From CAZSXU01 sp964610505 (GTDB lineage: Bacteria > Arandabacterota > Arandabacteria > JAGLYR01), in contig CAZSXU010000027.1 in NCBI GenBank assembly GCA_964610505.1, positions 1 through 52,931 on the forward strand: 52,931 nt of DNA, written 5' to 3'. Both the position numbers and the translations under genes were made by a program. Below, in pieces: positions 7,878 through 16,159 of this stretch; position 1 is the first letter of the stretch, and each line of letters opens with the position of its first letter. The notes under the pieces were generated by a model. That model worked only from the letters and a program-made list of their open reading frames with translations, was not told the origin of the DNA and made no database searches.

Positions 7878-9404
7878 ATGAGCATCTACCTGTACATCAT
7901 CCTGGCCTACATCCTGGTCCTGCTGGGATTCAACTTCTACCGGGCGTTCAAGGTCCGAAGCCAGGACGATTTCATGGTGGCCGGGCGTTCTCTCGGCATT
8001 CGAACGATGGTGTTTACCCTCATCTGCACGTGGATCGGATCGGGGACGTTCATTGCAGGGGCCGAGTACGCGGCCAAGGCGGGCTGGAGCGCGCTGTGGC
8101 TTCCGGCCGGGGCCTGGTTCGGAATCGTCGTGATCTACTTCCTCGCGGCCAAGATTCGGAGCTTCGGCCAGTATACGATCGGTGACATTCTGGAGGCTCG
8201 GTACGGTCCCGTGGCCCGAGTGTTCGGGGCCATCGCCCTCATCATCAGCTTCGTCGCCATCGTGAGCTATCAGTTCCGGGCCGGAGGATACATCCTGAAC
8301 GTGGTGAGCGACGGGGCCATCTCGGTCGCCACGGGCCAGCTCATCGCCGCGTTCTTCGTCGTGTTCTTCACCGCACTGGCCGGAATGATGGCGGTTGCCT
8401 ATACGGACCTTCCCAACGGCATCGTGATTCTGCTCGCCTGTCTCATCGCAACACCGTTTGTGATCATCACCGCCGCCCAGAACGCCGGTGGTGTGAGTGA
8501 GGCCATGCAGCTTCTTCCGTCCGGGCACATGCAGGTGTTCAACGAGGATTTCGGCGCTCATCCGCTTCTGAAGGCGGGCGGGTACTTCCTGGCCACGTTT
8601 CTTCTCTTGATGGGTGTCCAGTCCATGTACCAGAAGTTCTACAGTGCGAAGACGCCGAGCGATGCGAAGCAGGCGGTGGCCCTGTGGGTGGTGGGAACCA
8701 TCGTGGTGGAGACCGTGGTCGTGGTGATCGCCGTCTTCGCGGCTTCCTATTACTGGCCCCGGATTTCGGCCTGGCTGGCAAGCGGCGGCGAGACCGGAGG
8801 CATGGATCCCGCATCCATCGTTCTTCAGGCCGCGAGGGGGATGGTCCCGGCCGCGGTGGGAATGCTGCTTCTGGCGGCTGCCTGCGCCGTCGTGATCTCT
8901 ACGGGGATGAACTACCTTCTTTCTCCATCGACGAACGTCATGCGGGACGTCTACCAGCGTTTCATCAAGCCGGATGCCACCGAGCGTAGTATGGTAACGC
9001 TCCAGAAGATCACGGTCGTGGTTCTCGGCGTCGCCGCATTCCTCCTGGCCACGCAGCTCAAGTCGGTCCTGGAAATGAGCTACTTCGCCTACACGGTGTA
9101 CGGTGTAGGGATCACGCCCGCTCTTCTTGCGGCTCTGGCCTGGAAGCGGGCGACCAAGGCCGGGGGATTGGCGTCCATCATTCTCGGGTCGGCCTCGTGC
9201 ATTGTTCTCGGAATCATCGTCCCGAGGGTCTGGCCGCACGTGATGGTCCCCGCGGGCGATCCCAACGGCGATCCCTGGGGCATTCCGCTTATCTACCCGG
9301 CCCTGCTGATTTCTTTGGGCTGCCTGGTGATCGTAAGCCTCCTCACGAAACCTCCTTCCGAAGAGACGCTGGCGAAGATGTTCCCCGGAGGGGAAGGGGG
9401 GTAG
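7878..9404 (+). CDS. Sodium:solute symporter family transporter (first of two)
   Basis: 508 residues, about 13 membrane helices, usual SSS (SLC5-like) length. Family features: DDFMVAGRSLG after the first helix, WIGSGTFIAGAEYAAKAGW, and FGQYTIGDILEARYGP. A GTGAGGAGG ribosome site precedes the ATG. These inner-membrane carriers import solutes such as proline, sugars, pantothenate or carboxylates with Na+; the substrate cannot be assigned. Only 3 bases separate it from the next, related symporter. The M24 peptidase just upstream suggests an amino acid or small peptide, which is inference. Confidence 0.9.
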   Translation: MSIYLYIILAYILVLLGFNFYRAFKVRSQDDFMVAGRSLGIRTMVFTLICTWIGSGTFIAGAEYAAKAGWSALWLPAGAWFGIVVIYFLAAKIRSFGQYTIGDILEARYGPVARVFGAIALIISFVAIVSYQFRAGGYILNVVSDGAISVATGQLIAAFFVVFFTALAGMMAVAYTDLPNGIVILLACLIATPFVIITAAQNAGGVSEAMQLLPSGHMQVFNEDFGAHPLLKAGGYFLATFLLLMGVQSMYQKFYSAKTPSDAKQAVALWVVGTIVVETVVVVIAVFAASYYWPRISAWLASGGETGGMDPASIVLQAARGMVPAAVGMLLLAAACAVVISTGMNYLLSPSTNVMRDVYQRFIKPDATERSMVTLQKITVVVLGVAAFLLATQLKSVLEMSYFAYTVYGVGITPALLAALAWKRATKAGGLASIILGSASCIVLGIIVPRVWPHVMVPAGDPNGDPWGIPLIYPALLISLGCLVIVSLLTKPPSEETLAKMFPGGEGG

Positions 9405-9407
9405 GGA

Positions 9408-10829
9408 ATGGTGCTTCTCACAGCGGTTCTCGCCTACCTGGGCATTCTTTTCCTGGTCGGGGTATATCTGTCCCGCCGGGCCCGGAGCAAGGATGATTTC
9501 CTGGTGGCCGGGCGAAAACTCACGGCCCCGGTGTTGGTCGGAACGCTGCTCGCAACATGGATCGGGTCCGGCGACATCTTCAGCGTCGCGGACCTCAGTT
9601 ACCACCACGGCTTCTCATCACTCATCGGGAGCGCCGGGGGATGGGTGGGGATCGCCGTTGTCTTCTTCATCGCCGGGCGAGCGCGGCGGTTCGGCCAGTA
9701 CACCGTACCGGATATCCTCGAAGCCCGGTACAACTCATGGGCGCGCGTTCTGGCTACGGTCACCACGATCATCGCGTCGGTGACCATTGTGAGCTACCAG
9801 TTTCGGGGCGGCGGCTGGGTACTCAACATCCTCTCCAATGGGGCGATTCCCGTCGAGAGCGCGATGCTGATTGTGGCCACCTTCGTCATCTTCTACACGT
9901 TGCTGGCGGGGATGATCTCGGTCGCCTACCTGGACATGATCAACGGCGTGATCATTCTGGGCGGAGTACTCCTGGCGATCCCCTTTGCGATTCACTGGGG
10001 CGGTGGGATCGAAACCATCCAGGCCAACGTCACTCCCCGGGCGCATCCGTTCCTCGGAAATCTGACCTGGGTGCGCGCGCTGGGCTATTTCGTGCCCACG
10101 ATGCTTCTGGCGCTTGGAAACGGGAATATGTACCAACGGTTCTTCTCTGCGAGAGACCCGCGCGAGGCAAAGCGGGCCGTGGTCGGCTGGATCGTGGGCG
10201 TGATCCTGATCGGCGTGGCCATCCAGTCGTTGGCCGTCATCGGAAGCAGCGGATTCAAGGGACTCCCGAAAACCGAGTCGGGCAAGATCCTGCTGCTGGT
10301 GGCGCACGACGCCCTGCCGGTTGCGGTCGGGTGTCTGCTGTTGGCGGCCATCACGGCCATCATCATCTCGACGGCCGACAGCTTCCTGCTGGTCCCGGCC
10401 AGCAACGTGGTACGCGATGTCTACCAGCGCTTCATCCATCCGGGGGTTTCCGATTCCCGAATGCTCCTCTATTCGAGAGTGGCCGTGGTCGGTCTGGGCG
10501 TCTGCGCCTACGCCCTGATTTCCTTCTTTCCGAGAATCCTGGACGCCGCCTATGCCGCTTACACCGTCTACGGAGCCGGAATTACGCCCGCGCTGATGGC
10601 CGTGTTCTTCTGGAAACGGGCCACGGCGTCGGCCGGGGTGATCTCGATACTGGCGGGGATGTCGGTGACCGTGGGTTGGGAGATTGCCAACAAAGTGCTG
10701 GGCTCTTCGCCGCTCGGCCTGCCGGCGATCTATCCGGCGTTGGTGAGTTCCATCGTTCTGTTGGTCGTGGTGAGCCTTCTGTCAAAGCCGCCCGACGAAG
10801 AGAAGTGGCGCCCCTTCTTCACACAGTGA
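9408..10829 (+). CDS. Sodium:solute symporter family transporter (second of two)
   Basis: 473 residues, about 12-13 membrane helices. It shares landmark segments with the preceding gene: DDFLVAGRKL, TWIGSGDIFSVADLSYHHGF, FGQYTVPDILEARYN and NVVRDVYQRFI late in the protein. The pair therefore arose by an old duplication and has since diverged. It starts 3 bases after the previous stop with GGGGGGTAGGGA upstream of the ATG. The two may be separate carriers with related substrates or a paired unit; the sequence does not distinguish these. Confidence 0.9.
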   Translation: MVLLTAVLAYLGILFLVGVYLSRRARSKDDFLVAGRKLTAPVLVGTLLATWIGSGDIFSVADLSYHHGFSSLIGSAGGWVGIAVVFFIAGRARRFGQYTVPDILEARYNSWARVLATVTTIIASVTIVSYQFRGGGWVLNILSNGAIPVESAMLIVATFVIFYTLLAGMISVAYLDMINGVIILGGVLLAIPFAIHWGGGIETIQANVTPRAHPFLGNLTWVRALGYFVPTMLLALGNGNMYQRFFSARDPREAKRAVVGWIVGVILIGVAIQSLAVIGSSGFKGLPKTESGKILLLVAHDALPVAVGCLLLAAITAIIISTADSFLLVPASNVVRDVYQRFIHPGVSDSRMLLYSRVAVVGLGVCAYALISFFPRILDAAYAAYTVYGAGITPALMAVFFWKRATASAGVISILAGMSVTVGWEIANKVLGSSPLGLPAIYPALVSSIVLLVVVSLLSKPPDEEKWRPFFTQ

Positions 10830-10857
10830 CCCCTTTCCCGCGGAGGAGGTTCGAGCG

Positions 10858-11349
10858 ATGAGTTCCCGATCCGTCGCGCAGATCCTGTGGGTGGTTTTCC
10901 TTGCTGCCGTGTTCGTCTATGTCGCCGTGGCGTACGGAGTGTCGGTCGAGCCATCCGCCCTGCCGGTGGACGCCCTGATGATGGCCCTGTGGGTGGTCTG
11001 CGCCGTCCTTCTGGTCAGCGCCGTGTTGATCCACCGGCGCCTTCTCAGCCCGGATCTTGCGAGGAAGTACTCCAGCGAGCCTCTGATGAAACGGGGCATC
11101 TCGCTCGAGACTCTGGAGGGCAGACGGTTCTTCCGGCAGTCGTTGGAGCAGTGGGTGTTGAAGGTGAATGTGATCTCGTGGGCGATCGCCGAGGCCGTGG
11201 CGCTTCTCGGGCTTACGGCCGCGCTGATCTCCGCCAGGCCGAGAGCCATTCTGCCTTTCGCCGTTGCGGCTGCACTTCTTCTGCTGAGACTCCGCCCGAA
11301 CTTCACGATCGTGGATACGCTCGCGCCGCCTAGCGATCCGCACTCGTAA
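10858..11349 (+). CDS. Small membrane protein of unknown function in symporter operon
   Basis: 163 residues with four predicted membrane helices in two pairs (about 9-27, 39-60, 105-122 and 128-142). A central amphipathic cytosolic-type stretch (RRLLSPDLARKYSSEPLMKRGIS) joins the pairs. A strong GGAGGAGG ribosome site lies upstream and the gap to the symporter stop is 28 bases, so it is very likely co-transcribed. I do not recognise the family; it is not the DUF4212 subunit known beside some SSS carriers. An accessory role for one or both symporters is inferred from position only. Confidence 0.7.
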   Translation: MSSRSVAQILWVVFLAAVFVYVAVAYGVSVEPSALPVDALMMALWVVCAVLLVSAVLIHRRLLSPDLARKYSSEPLMKRGISLETLEGRRFFRQSLEQWVLKVNVISWAIAEAVALLGLTAALISARPRAILPFAVAAALLLLRLRPNFTIVDTLAPPSDPHS

Positions 11350-11408
11350 GACGCATATCCACTCACCTGCGAACCCTCCCCGCGGCCGGCCCGAGGTTGA
11401 GTGTGTTC

Positions 11409-11478
11409 CGGCTTTCGGCTCTCGGCTTTCGGTTCTCCGCCGTATGGGCCTTTTGCCGCGGGAAATCTCCGGCGTCAC
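11409..11478. repeat. Dispersed intergenic repeat C, copy 1
   Basis: Begins with the short-period run TTCGGCTCTCGGCTTTCGG and continues to GCCGCGGGAA..TCCGGCGTC. A related copy with the same order of blocks lies at 32486-32550. The surrounding convergent gap 11350-11586 shows no gene. Confidence 0.55.
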
Positions 11479-11586
11479 TCCTCCAGGGCGAGAATGGGGG
11501 ATTCGGATTGGCGGAGAGGGTGGCAACTCGCGGCGTCGAAAGATCCCTCGCCCTGTCGTCGTTCCGGCGGATCTTCCCCGCTCTCG

Positions 11587-13560
11587 CTATCCAGGGGGTC
11601 CTTCCTCGTTCGAGCGCAGTCTCTCAAGATTTTCGGCGGCGCCTTCGTGCGCCGGATCGAGGCGAAGCGTCTCCTCGAACATCTCCCGGGCAGCCTCGAG
11701 GTTGCCCTTCCTGGCAAGCACGATCCCGAGATTGTTATACGCGGCGGCGAAGCGAGGATGGATCTCAAGCGCCCTTCGGAAGCTCGCCTCCGCCTCGCCG
11801 AGCCGGTCCTGACGGTAGAGAGCGACTCCCAGGCGCTGGTGGGCCTCGAAGTAATTGGGGCGGAGAGATACGGCGTGGGTGAGCTCCTGAACGGCTTCTT
11901 CGAGGTTGCCCATCGAGACCAGTGCGCTGCCCATGGCGTAATGGGCCTCCGCGTCATCGGGATAGCGATTCAGGGCATCCCGCAGGACCCGCTCGGCTTC
12001 GCTCTGCCGCCCCGTTTGAATCAGCGTGGTGGCCAGATTGTAGGACGCGTCCCGCCTGCCGGGATCGTGGTGAAGCGCCTCGCGAAACTCCTCAATCGCC
12101 TGCTCGAATCGGCCGGCGTGGACGTACGTCAACCCGAGGTTGTAATGGCCGAAGGCGAAATGGATCTTCTCAAGTTTGTGGAAGTTCGAATTGACGACGA
12201 GTGCGAAGAGAACGGCGGGAACCACCATGGCGGTTGCCTGACGGATGCGGCGGGATCGGAGGACATCGATCCACGTGCCCGCTGCGGACGCGCCGAAGAG
12301 CAGGAGAATCGGAACCACCGGCATCCGGTAGCGGGCGCTCATAAAGAAAAGGATGACGGACAGGGCGTAGACGAGAACGAAGAGGGAAAGGGGGCGGCTC
12401 TTGCGCGCCCGTCGCCAGCCTATCGCCATCCCCAGGAGACCCAGGGGAGCCACCAAGCCGAAGCCCACGGGGGAGAGCCAGCGCAGGACCGGGGCGCGAG
12501 ACTGTTGGAAATAGATGTCCTGGTTGTTTCCGAACTCGTGATGGTTCCAGAAGAGATACAATTTGCGGAGAAAGAGGCGCGCCGCCGCCTGCGGCTCCGT
12601 GCGGATGAAATCCACGCCACGGCCGTACCAATATCGAGACACTTCGGATGGCTTGAGCTGCCGGCCGAGGTCCTTCTCTGCAATGAGGATCGTGTCATAG
12701 TATCCGCCCCACCAGTCGGTGCGCGTTCCCGGAACCACGGCTTGCAGGGCGTCGGACTGCGGGTTGTTGCCGATGTAGAAATTGACCCCGCCCTGTGAGG
12801 CAATCAGGATGAAGTCTCCGGAGAGCACGTTGGCGGCCGTGACGGGCAAGATGGGCAGAATCACGCCGACCGTGAACGCCACCGTTCTCAAGAGCGGGGC
12901 CCGCATCGATTCCTTGCGATAGACAATCACGAGCCAGACCGCGCCGGCGATTGCGAACAGAAGAATGTTGGGCCGCGCAACGGCGGACATCCCGAAGAGT
13001 AGGCCGGCGAGCAGGAACGAGCGGGCGCGCGGGCGATCGAGTGCGCGGAGAAACACAAACAGACCGGCCAGGTCGAGAAAGACGATCAGCGGAACGATCA
13101 ACAACTCGCCCTCGAAGTAGAGGAACATCCAGTAAAAGACGGCCGAGAGGCTCCCGATCCACGCCGTCCGAGAGCCGAAGACTCTCCGCCCGATGAGGAA
13201 GATGAGAACCACCGACATGCTACCGAGTATCGTTTGGGCGACTCGCGCAAGGGTCAGGCTGTGCCCGAAGATCCAGTAGATGCCTGCAAGGAAATAGGGA
13301 TAGAGGGGGGCCCGGAAGAAAGGGGCCGTCCAGACCGCATTCTGCCCCGACACGATCGACCACGCCCACTCGTCGTGAATCCGGCTGTCCATGATGGGGT
13401 ACAGAAAATAGGGGCTCTGGCGCATCAAGTAGAGGTGGGCGAGCCGCACGGCAAGAGCCAGGATGAAGAGCAGAACGGGGGGAAGCCAGGCCTTGCGGCT
13501 GGACCCTTTCGGCCGTGGTGCGCGCTCGACGGTGAGGTACGTATCCGACATGTCCGGCAA
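11587..13560 (-). CDS. GT-C (GT39/PMT-like) glycosyltransferase fused to C-terminal TPR array
   Basis: 657 residues. A polytopic N-terminal half (about 11 helices, residues 25-430) carries the acidic loop motif YPIMDSRIHDEWAW after the first helix, as in dolichyl/undecaprenyl-phosphate sugar transferases of the PMT/ArnT type. This is followed by roughly six TPR units (about 450-640: GHYNLGLTYVHAGRFEQAI, ASYNLATTLIQTGRQSEAE and so on). Such GT-C enzymes move a sugar from a polyprenyl-phosphate carrier to an acceptor on the outer face of the membrane; acceptor unknown. The TPRs should recruit a partner. The open frame begins with TTG at 13560, 4 bases after GAGAGGA; the ATG at 13551 is an alternative. 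Confidence 0.85.
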   Translation of the reverse strand: MPDMSDTYLTVERAPRPKGSSRKAWLPPVLLFILALAVRLAHLYLMRQSPYFLYPIMDSRIHDEWAWSIVSGQNAVWTAPFFRAPLYPYFLAGIYWIFGHSLTLARVAQTILGSMSVVLIFLIGRRVFGSRTAWIGSLSAVFYWMFLYFEGELLIVPLIVFLDLAGLFVFLRALDRPRARSFLLAGLLFGMSAVARPNILLFAIAGAVWLVIVYRKESMRAPLLRTVAFTVGVILPILPVTAANVLSGDFILIASQGGVNFYIGNNPQSDALQAVVPGTRTDWWGGYYDTILIAEKDLGRQLKPSEVSRYWYGRGVDFIRTEPQAAARLFLRKLYLFWNHHEFGNNQDIYFQQSRAPVLRWLSPVGFGLVAPLGLLGMAIGWRRARKSRPLSLFVLVYALSVILFFMSARYRMPVVPILLLFGASAAGTWIDVLRSRRIRQATAMVVPAVLFALVVNSNFHKLEKIHFAFGHYNLGLTYVHAGRFEQAIEEFREALHHDPGRRDASYNLATTLIQTGRQSEAERVLRDALNRYPDDAEAHYAMGSALVSMGNLEEAVQELTHAVSLRPNYFEAHQRLGVALYRQDRLGEAEASFRRALEIHPRFAAAYNNLGIVLARKGNLEAAREMFEETLRLDPAHEGAAENLERLRSNEEGPPG

Positions 13561-14011
13561 TCAGTCCTCTCGATGAGTTCTGGTGGATGGCGATCGACCC
13601 ATCCGGAAGATCGGTGACCCTGTATCGTGCCAAGAGATTGCACGGAAGGCAATCGGATTGTGAGGCTCCCGGAAGGGGGCCGGAATCCGTGGGAGGTGCC
13701 CGGATCTTGACACGAGACCCGGCTCGTGTCCTACTCCCTCCCCCGGCCGCAGCCCGCCCGGGAAACTCCGCGCGTCTTTTGCGCATGTTGGCGCATCTTG
13801 CAATTTCCCGCCCCCCCCGCCTGGGCGGGGGGGGGGGCGATGAGGGGCCGCCACGGATCTCGCCCCCCGGAGAGGTTGGCCGATGTGAGTTTCGCCGCCG
13901 TGTCACCATTTCTGGACTTAACAAGGGCGTTTGGTCTGCCGATGTTTTCTGATAGAGGGCGGGAAAACGTGCCCGCGCTCCGGCAGAGTGGTGCTCCCCC
14001 GGAGGTTGGGA
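13561..14011. other. Divergent intergenic region with C8/G11 hairpin tract
   Basis: This 451-base region separates divergent genes and should hold both promoters, but I see no convincing -35/-10 pair. Its centre (13807-13838) is a run of C (8 bases, 13811-13818) and a run of 11 G (13827-13837) separated by GCCTGGGC, able to form a very stable hairpin or a G-quadruplex. Open frames crossing it lack coding character. Confidence 0.6.
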
Positions 14012-15154
14012 ATGCGCGACGAAAGGCGGACGAACGCACGATCGTCCAGAAGGCGGCAGGAGGCGAATCGGGCCGTGGCGGGGCGGAAGGCCGCTCTCCC
14101 AGAGCCCGAGTCTGCCGAGGATGACCTTCGGGAGGCCGTAGCGTTTCTGCAGAACATCCTGGACAGCTCCTCGTCCATATCCATCGTCTCCACCGACCTC
14201 GACGGCAACATCCTCTACTGGAACATCGGAGCCGAGAATCTCTTCGGGTACACGGCAGAGGAAATGGTGGGGCGACAGAAGATCAACGTCCTGTACCTGG
14301 AGGGCGAGGAGGACACGGAGGATCTGGTCAGGTCGGCCGGGGCGATTCTCTCCGGGAAGAAGAAGAGCGCTCGATGCGAAGTCCGCGAAGTCACCAAGGA
14401 CGGTCGCAGACTGTGGATCAACATGACGTTGACCCCGCGGCTCAATGAACGCGGCCGGGTGATCGGGATCCTTGGGATCGGCGAAGACGTCACCGACCGA
14501 AGACAGGCCGAGGAGGACCTCCACCGGAGCCTTCGCCAAGTGCGGCAGTCCCTCGACGGCGTGATTCAGGCCATGGTTCTGGCCGTCGAAATTCGGGACC
14601 CGTACACGGCCGGTCATCAGCGTGTCGTGGCGGACCTGGCCTGCGCCATCGCCCGGGAAATGGGTCTCTCGGAAGACCGGGTAGAGGGCCTTCTGATGGC
14701 GGGCGTGGTTCACGATCTCGGTAAGATCTCGGTACCCTCCGAAATCCTCAGCAAGCCGGGACGGTTGACGGAAATCCAGTTCGACATGATCAAGACCCAT
14801 CCCGAGGTGGGATACGAAATCATGAGGAACATCGATTTCCCGTGGCCGGTCGCCAGAATTATGCTCCAGCACCACGAGAGAATGGACGGTTCGGGTTACC
14901 CGGCGGGATTGATGGGTGAGGAAATCCTGCTGGAGGCGAGGATCCTTGCCGTGGCCGATGTCGTTGAAGCCATGGCGTCGCACCGTCCGTATCGGCCGAG
15001 TCTCGGGATCGATCAGGCCCTGGCGGAGATTTTGAAGAACCGGGGGCGACTGTATGACCCGGACGTCGTGGATACCTGCCTGGCGCTGTTCAACGACAAG
15101 GCCTATACCCTGGGCACGCCGCACCCGGAAGTCGAAGAAGCTCCGGTTCGATGA
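14012..15154 (+). CDS. PAS domain HD-GYP phosphodiesterase-like protein
   Basis: 380 residues. A basic N-terminal stretch is followed by a PAS domain (about 38-155; ISIVSTDLDGNILYWN..AENLFGYTAEEMVG) with a PAC-like end (GILGIGEDVTDRRQAEEDL), then an HD-GYP domain (about 180-365) with HD (VVHDLGKISVP), HHERMDGSGYPAGL and ILAVADVVEAM. HD-GYP domains hydrolyse cyclic di-GMP (some cGAMP); activity is inferred from the intact HD and GYP motifs. No membrane helix or receiver domain, so PAS likely senses a cytosolic signal. GGAGG 6 bases before the ATG at 14012 sets the start; an upstream TTG at 13931 lacks a ribosome site. Pilus genes elsewhere in the window are typical c-di-GMP targets. Confidence 0.9.
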   Translation: MRDERRTNARSSRRRQEANRAVAGRKAALPEPESAEDDLREAVAFLQNILDSSSSISIVSTDLDGNILYWNIGAENLFGYTAEEMVGRQKINVLYLEGEEDTEDLVRSAGAILSGKKKSARCEVREVTKDGRRLWINMTLTPRLNERGRVIGILGIGEDVTDRRQAEEDLHRSLRQVRQSLDGVIQAMVLAVEIRDPYTAGHQRVVADLACAIAREMGLSEDRVEGLLMAGVVHDLGKISVPSEILSKPGRLTEIQFDMIKTHPEVGYEIMRNIDFPWPVARIMLQHHERMDGSGYPAGLMGEEILLEARILAVADVVEAMASHRPYRPSLGIDQALAEILKNRGRLYDPDVVDTCLALFNDKAYTLGTPHPEVEEAPVR

Positions 15155-15280
15155 ACTCCGCCCGGAGCCCGGACTATCCTACCGCCTGCGACTCGGATCG
15201 CGCCGAACCGGGACGACTCGATCAGAACAAAATGTGAAACCCAGAGGATGAGGCATCGGGTTATCGCCACGATGAACCGC

Positions 15281-15309
15281 TTGACGGACGCCATTCCGTG
15301 AGGTATGAT
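15281..15309 (+). promoter_or_regulatory. Sigma70-like promoter of the SlyD-like lipoprotein gene
   Basis: TTGACG (15281-15286), 17-base spacer, TATGAT (15304-15309). It overlaps the first possible ATG at 15305, which argues that translation begins at the later ATG at 15383. Confidence 0.7.
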
Positions 15310-15382
15310 TAAATGTTTAGCGGGGATGCGGTCATGCTTCACAGGCGCCGCTTCTGAGCCATTTTTCCCCCAGGAGGCAGGA

Positions 15383-15964
15383 ATGGGTTGCAAGGCTGCG
15401 GGTTTCGATATGCGGATGATCTCGGTAGCGGTCCTGGGGCTCCTTGTCGGGATGTCGGCGGGCGCCGGGTGTGGGGGAAGCGGGGATCAGAGTTCAGCCG
15501 GAAGATCGGCGGCCGGCTCCGAGAAGAGCGTTGTGGAAAGCGGCGATCGAGTGCAGGTGCACTACACGGGAACGATGGACGGCGGCACCGTGTTCGACCA
15601 ATCCAATCCGGAGACGCCGCTGGAGTTCGTGGTTGGTAGTGGGCAGATCATTCAGGGTTTTGACCGCGCCGTCATCGGGATGAGGGCGGGCGACGAGAAG
15701 ACCGTGGTGATCGAGCCGAAGGACGCGTACGGTGAGCGGGACGAGGAAATGGTGACCTGCCTGGCTTGGAGCGATCTACCTGCGGAATACAAGCCCGAAG
15801 AGGGAATGGGAATCCGGTTGGCGGACAATATGGGAAGACCCGTCCCGGGCACCATTGTCGCCGTGGGAGCGGATTCCATCCAGGTGGATCTTAACCATCC
15901 CCTGGCGGGCAAGGAACTGACTTTCGACATCAAGGTCATCGGCATCTGGGAGGCGGCGGAGTAG
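15383..15964 (+). CDS. Exported SlyD-type FKBP peptidyl-prolyl isomerase
   Basis: 193 residues. The N-terminal hydrophobic segment (MISVAVLGLLVGMSAGAGC) ends in Cys-Gly-Gly-Ser-Gly and a Ser/Gly-rich linker. This looks like a lipoprotein, although the residue at -3 of the Cys is Gly rather than Leu, so the lipobox is weak. The FKBP domain starts VESGDRVQVHYTGTMDGGTVFDQS, continues FVVGSGQIIQGFDRAVIGM, and contains the inserted-in-flap region of SlyD (DAYGERDEEMVTCLAWSDLP..). The His-rich metal tail of E. coli SlyD is absent. It should fold proline-containing proteins in the periplasm. AGGAGG 5 bases before the ATG and an upstream promoter support this start. Confidence 0.85.
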   Translation: MGCKAAGFDMRMISVAVLGLLVGMSAGAGCGGSGDQSSAGRSAAGSEKSVVESGDRVQVHYTGTMDGGTVFDQSNPETPLEFVVGSGQIIQGFDRAVIGMRAGDEKTVVIEPKDAYGERDEEMVTCLAWSDLPAEYKPEEGMGIRLADNMGRPVPGTIVAVGADSIQVDLNHPLAGKELTFDIKVIGIWEAAE

Positions 15965-16159
15965 GTGAAGGGGGCGGACCCGCGCCCCGTTGATTTTCCA
16001 CACACCGGTGAAGTCCATGCGCCGTAATGCTCGGCGCGCAACCACGGATTCCATAGACGGGCAGTCTCGGGCGACCGTCCCGAACCCGCACGATGTGAAC
16101 GGGCCGTCTCGGGCGGGTCTGGGAAACGGCAGTCCTTTGGCAGACGGGGAGGGAAAGGA

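Noticed and set aside
6410..7885. Minus-strand frame of 491 codons over the M24 peptidase
   Set aside because: The plus strand holds all five metal ligands of M24; the minus frame has no recognisable feature.
7740..9608. Minus-strand frame of 622 codons over the symporters
   Set aside because: Shadow of a GC-rich coding strand; the His/Asp/Arg-rich translation has no domain, and the plus strand is an intact SSS carrier.
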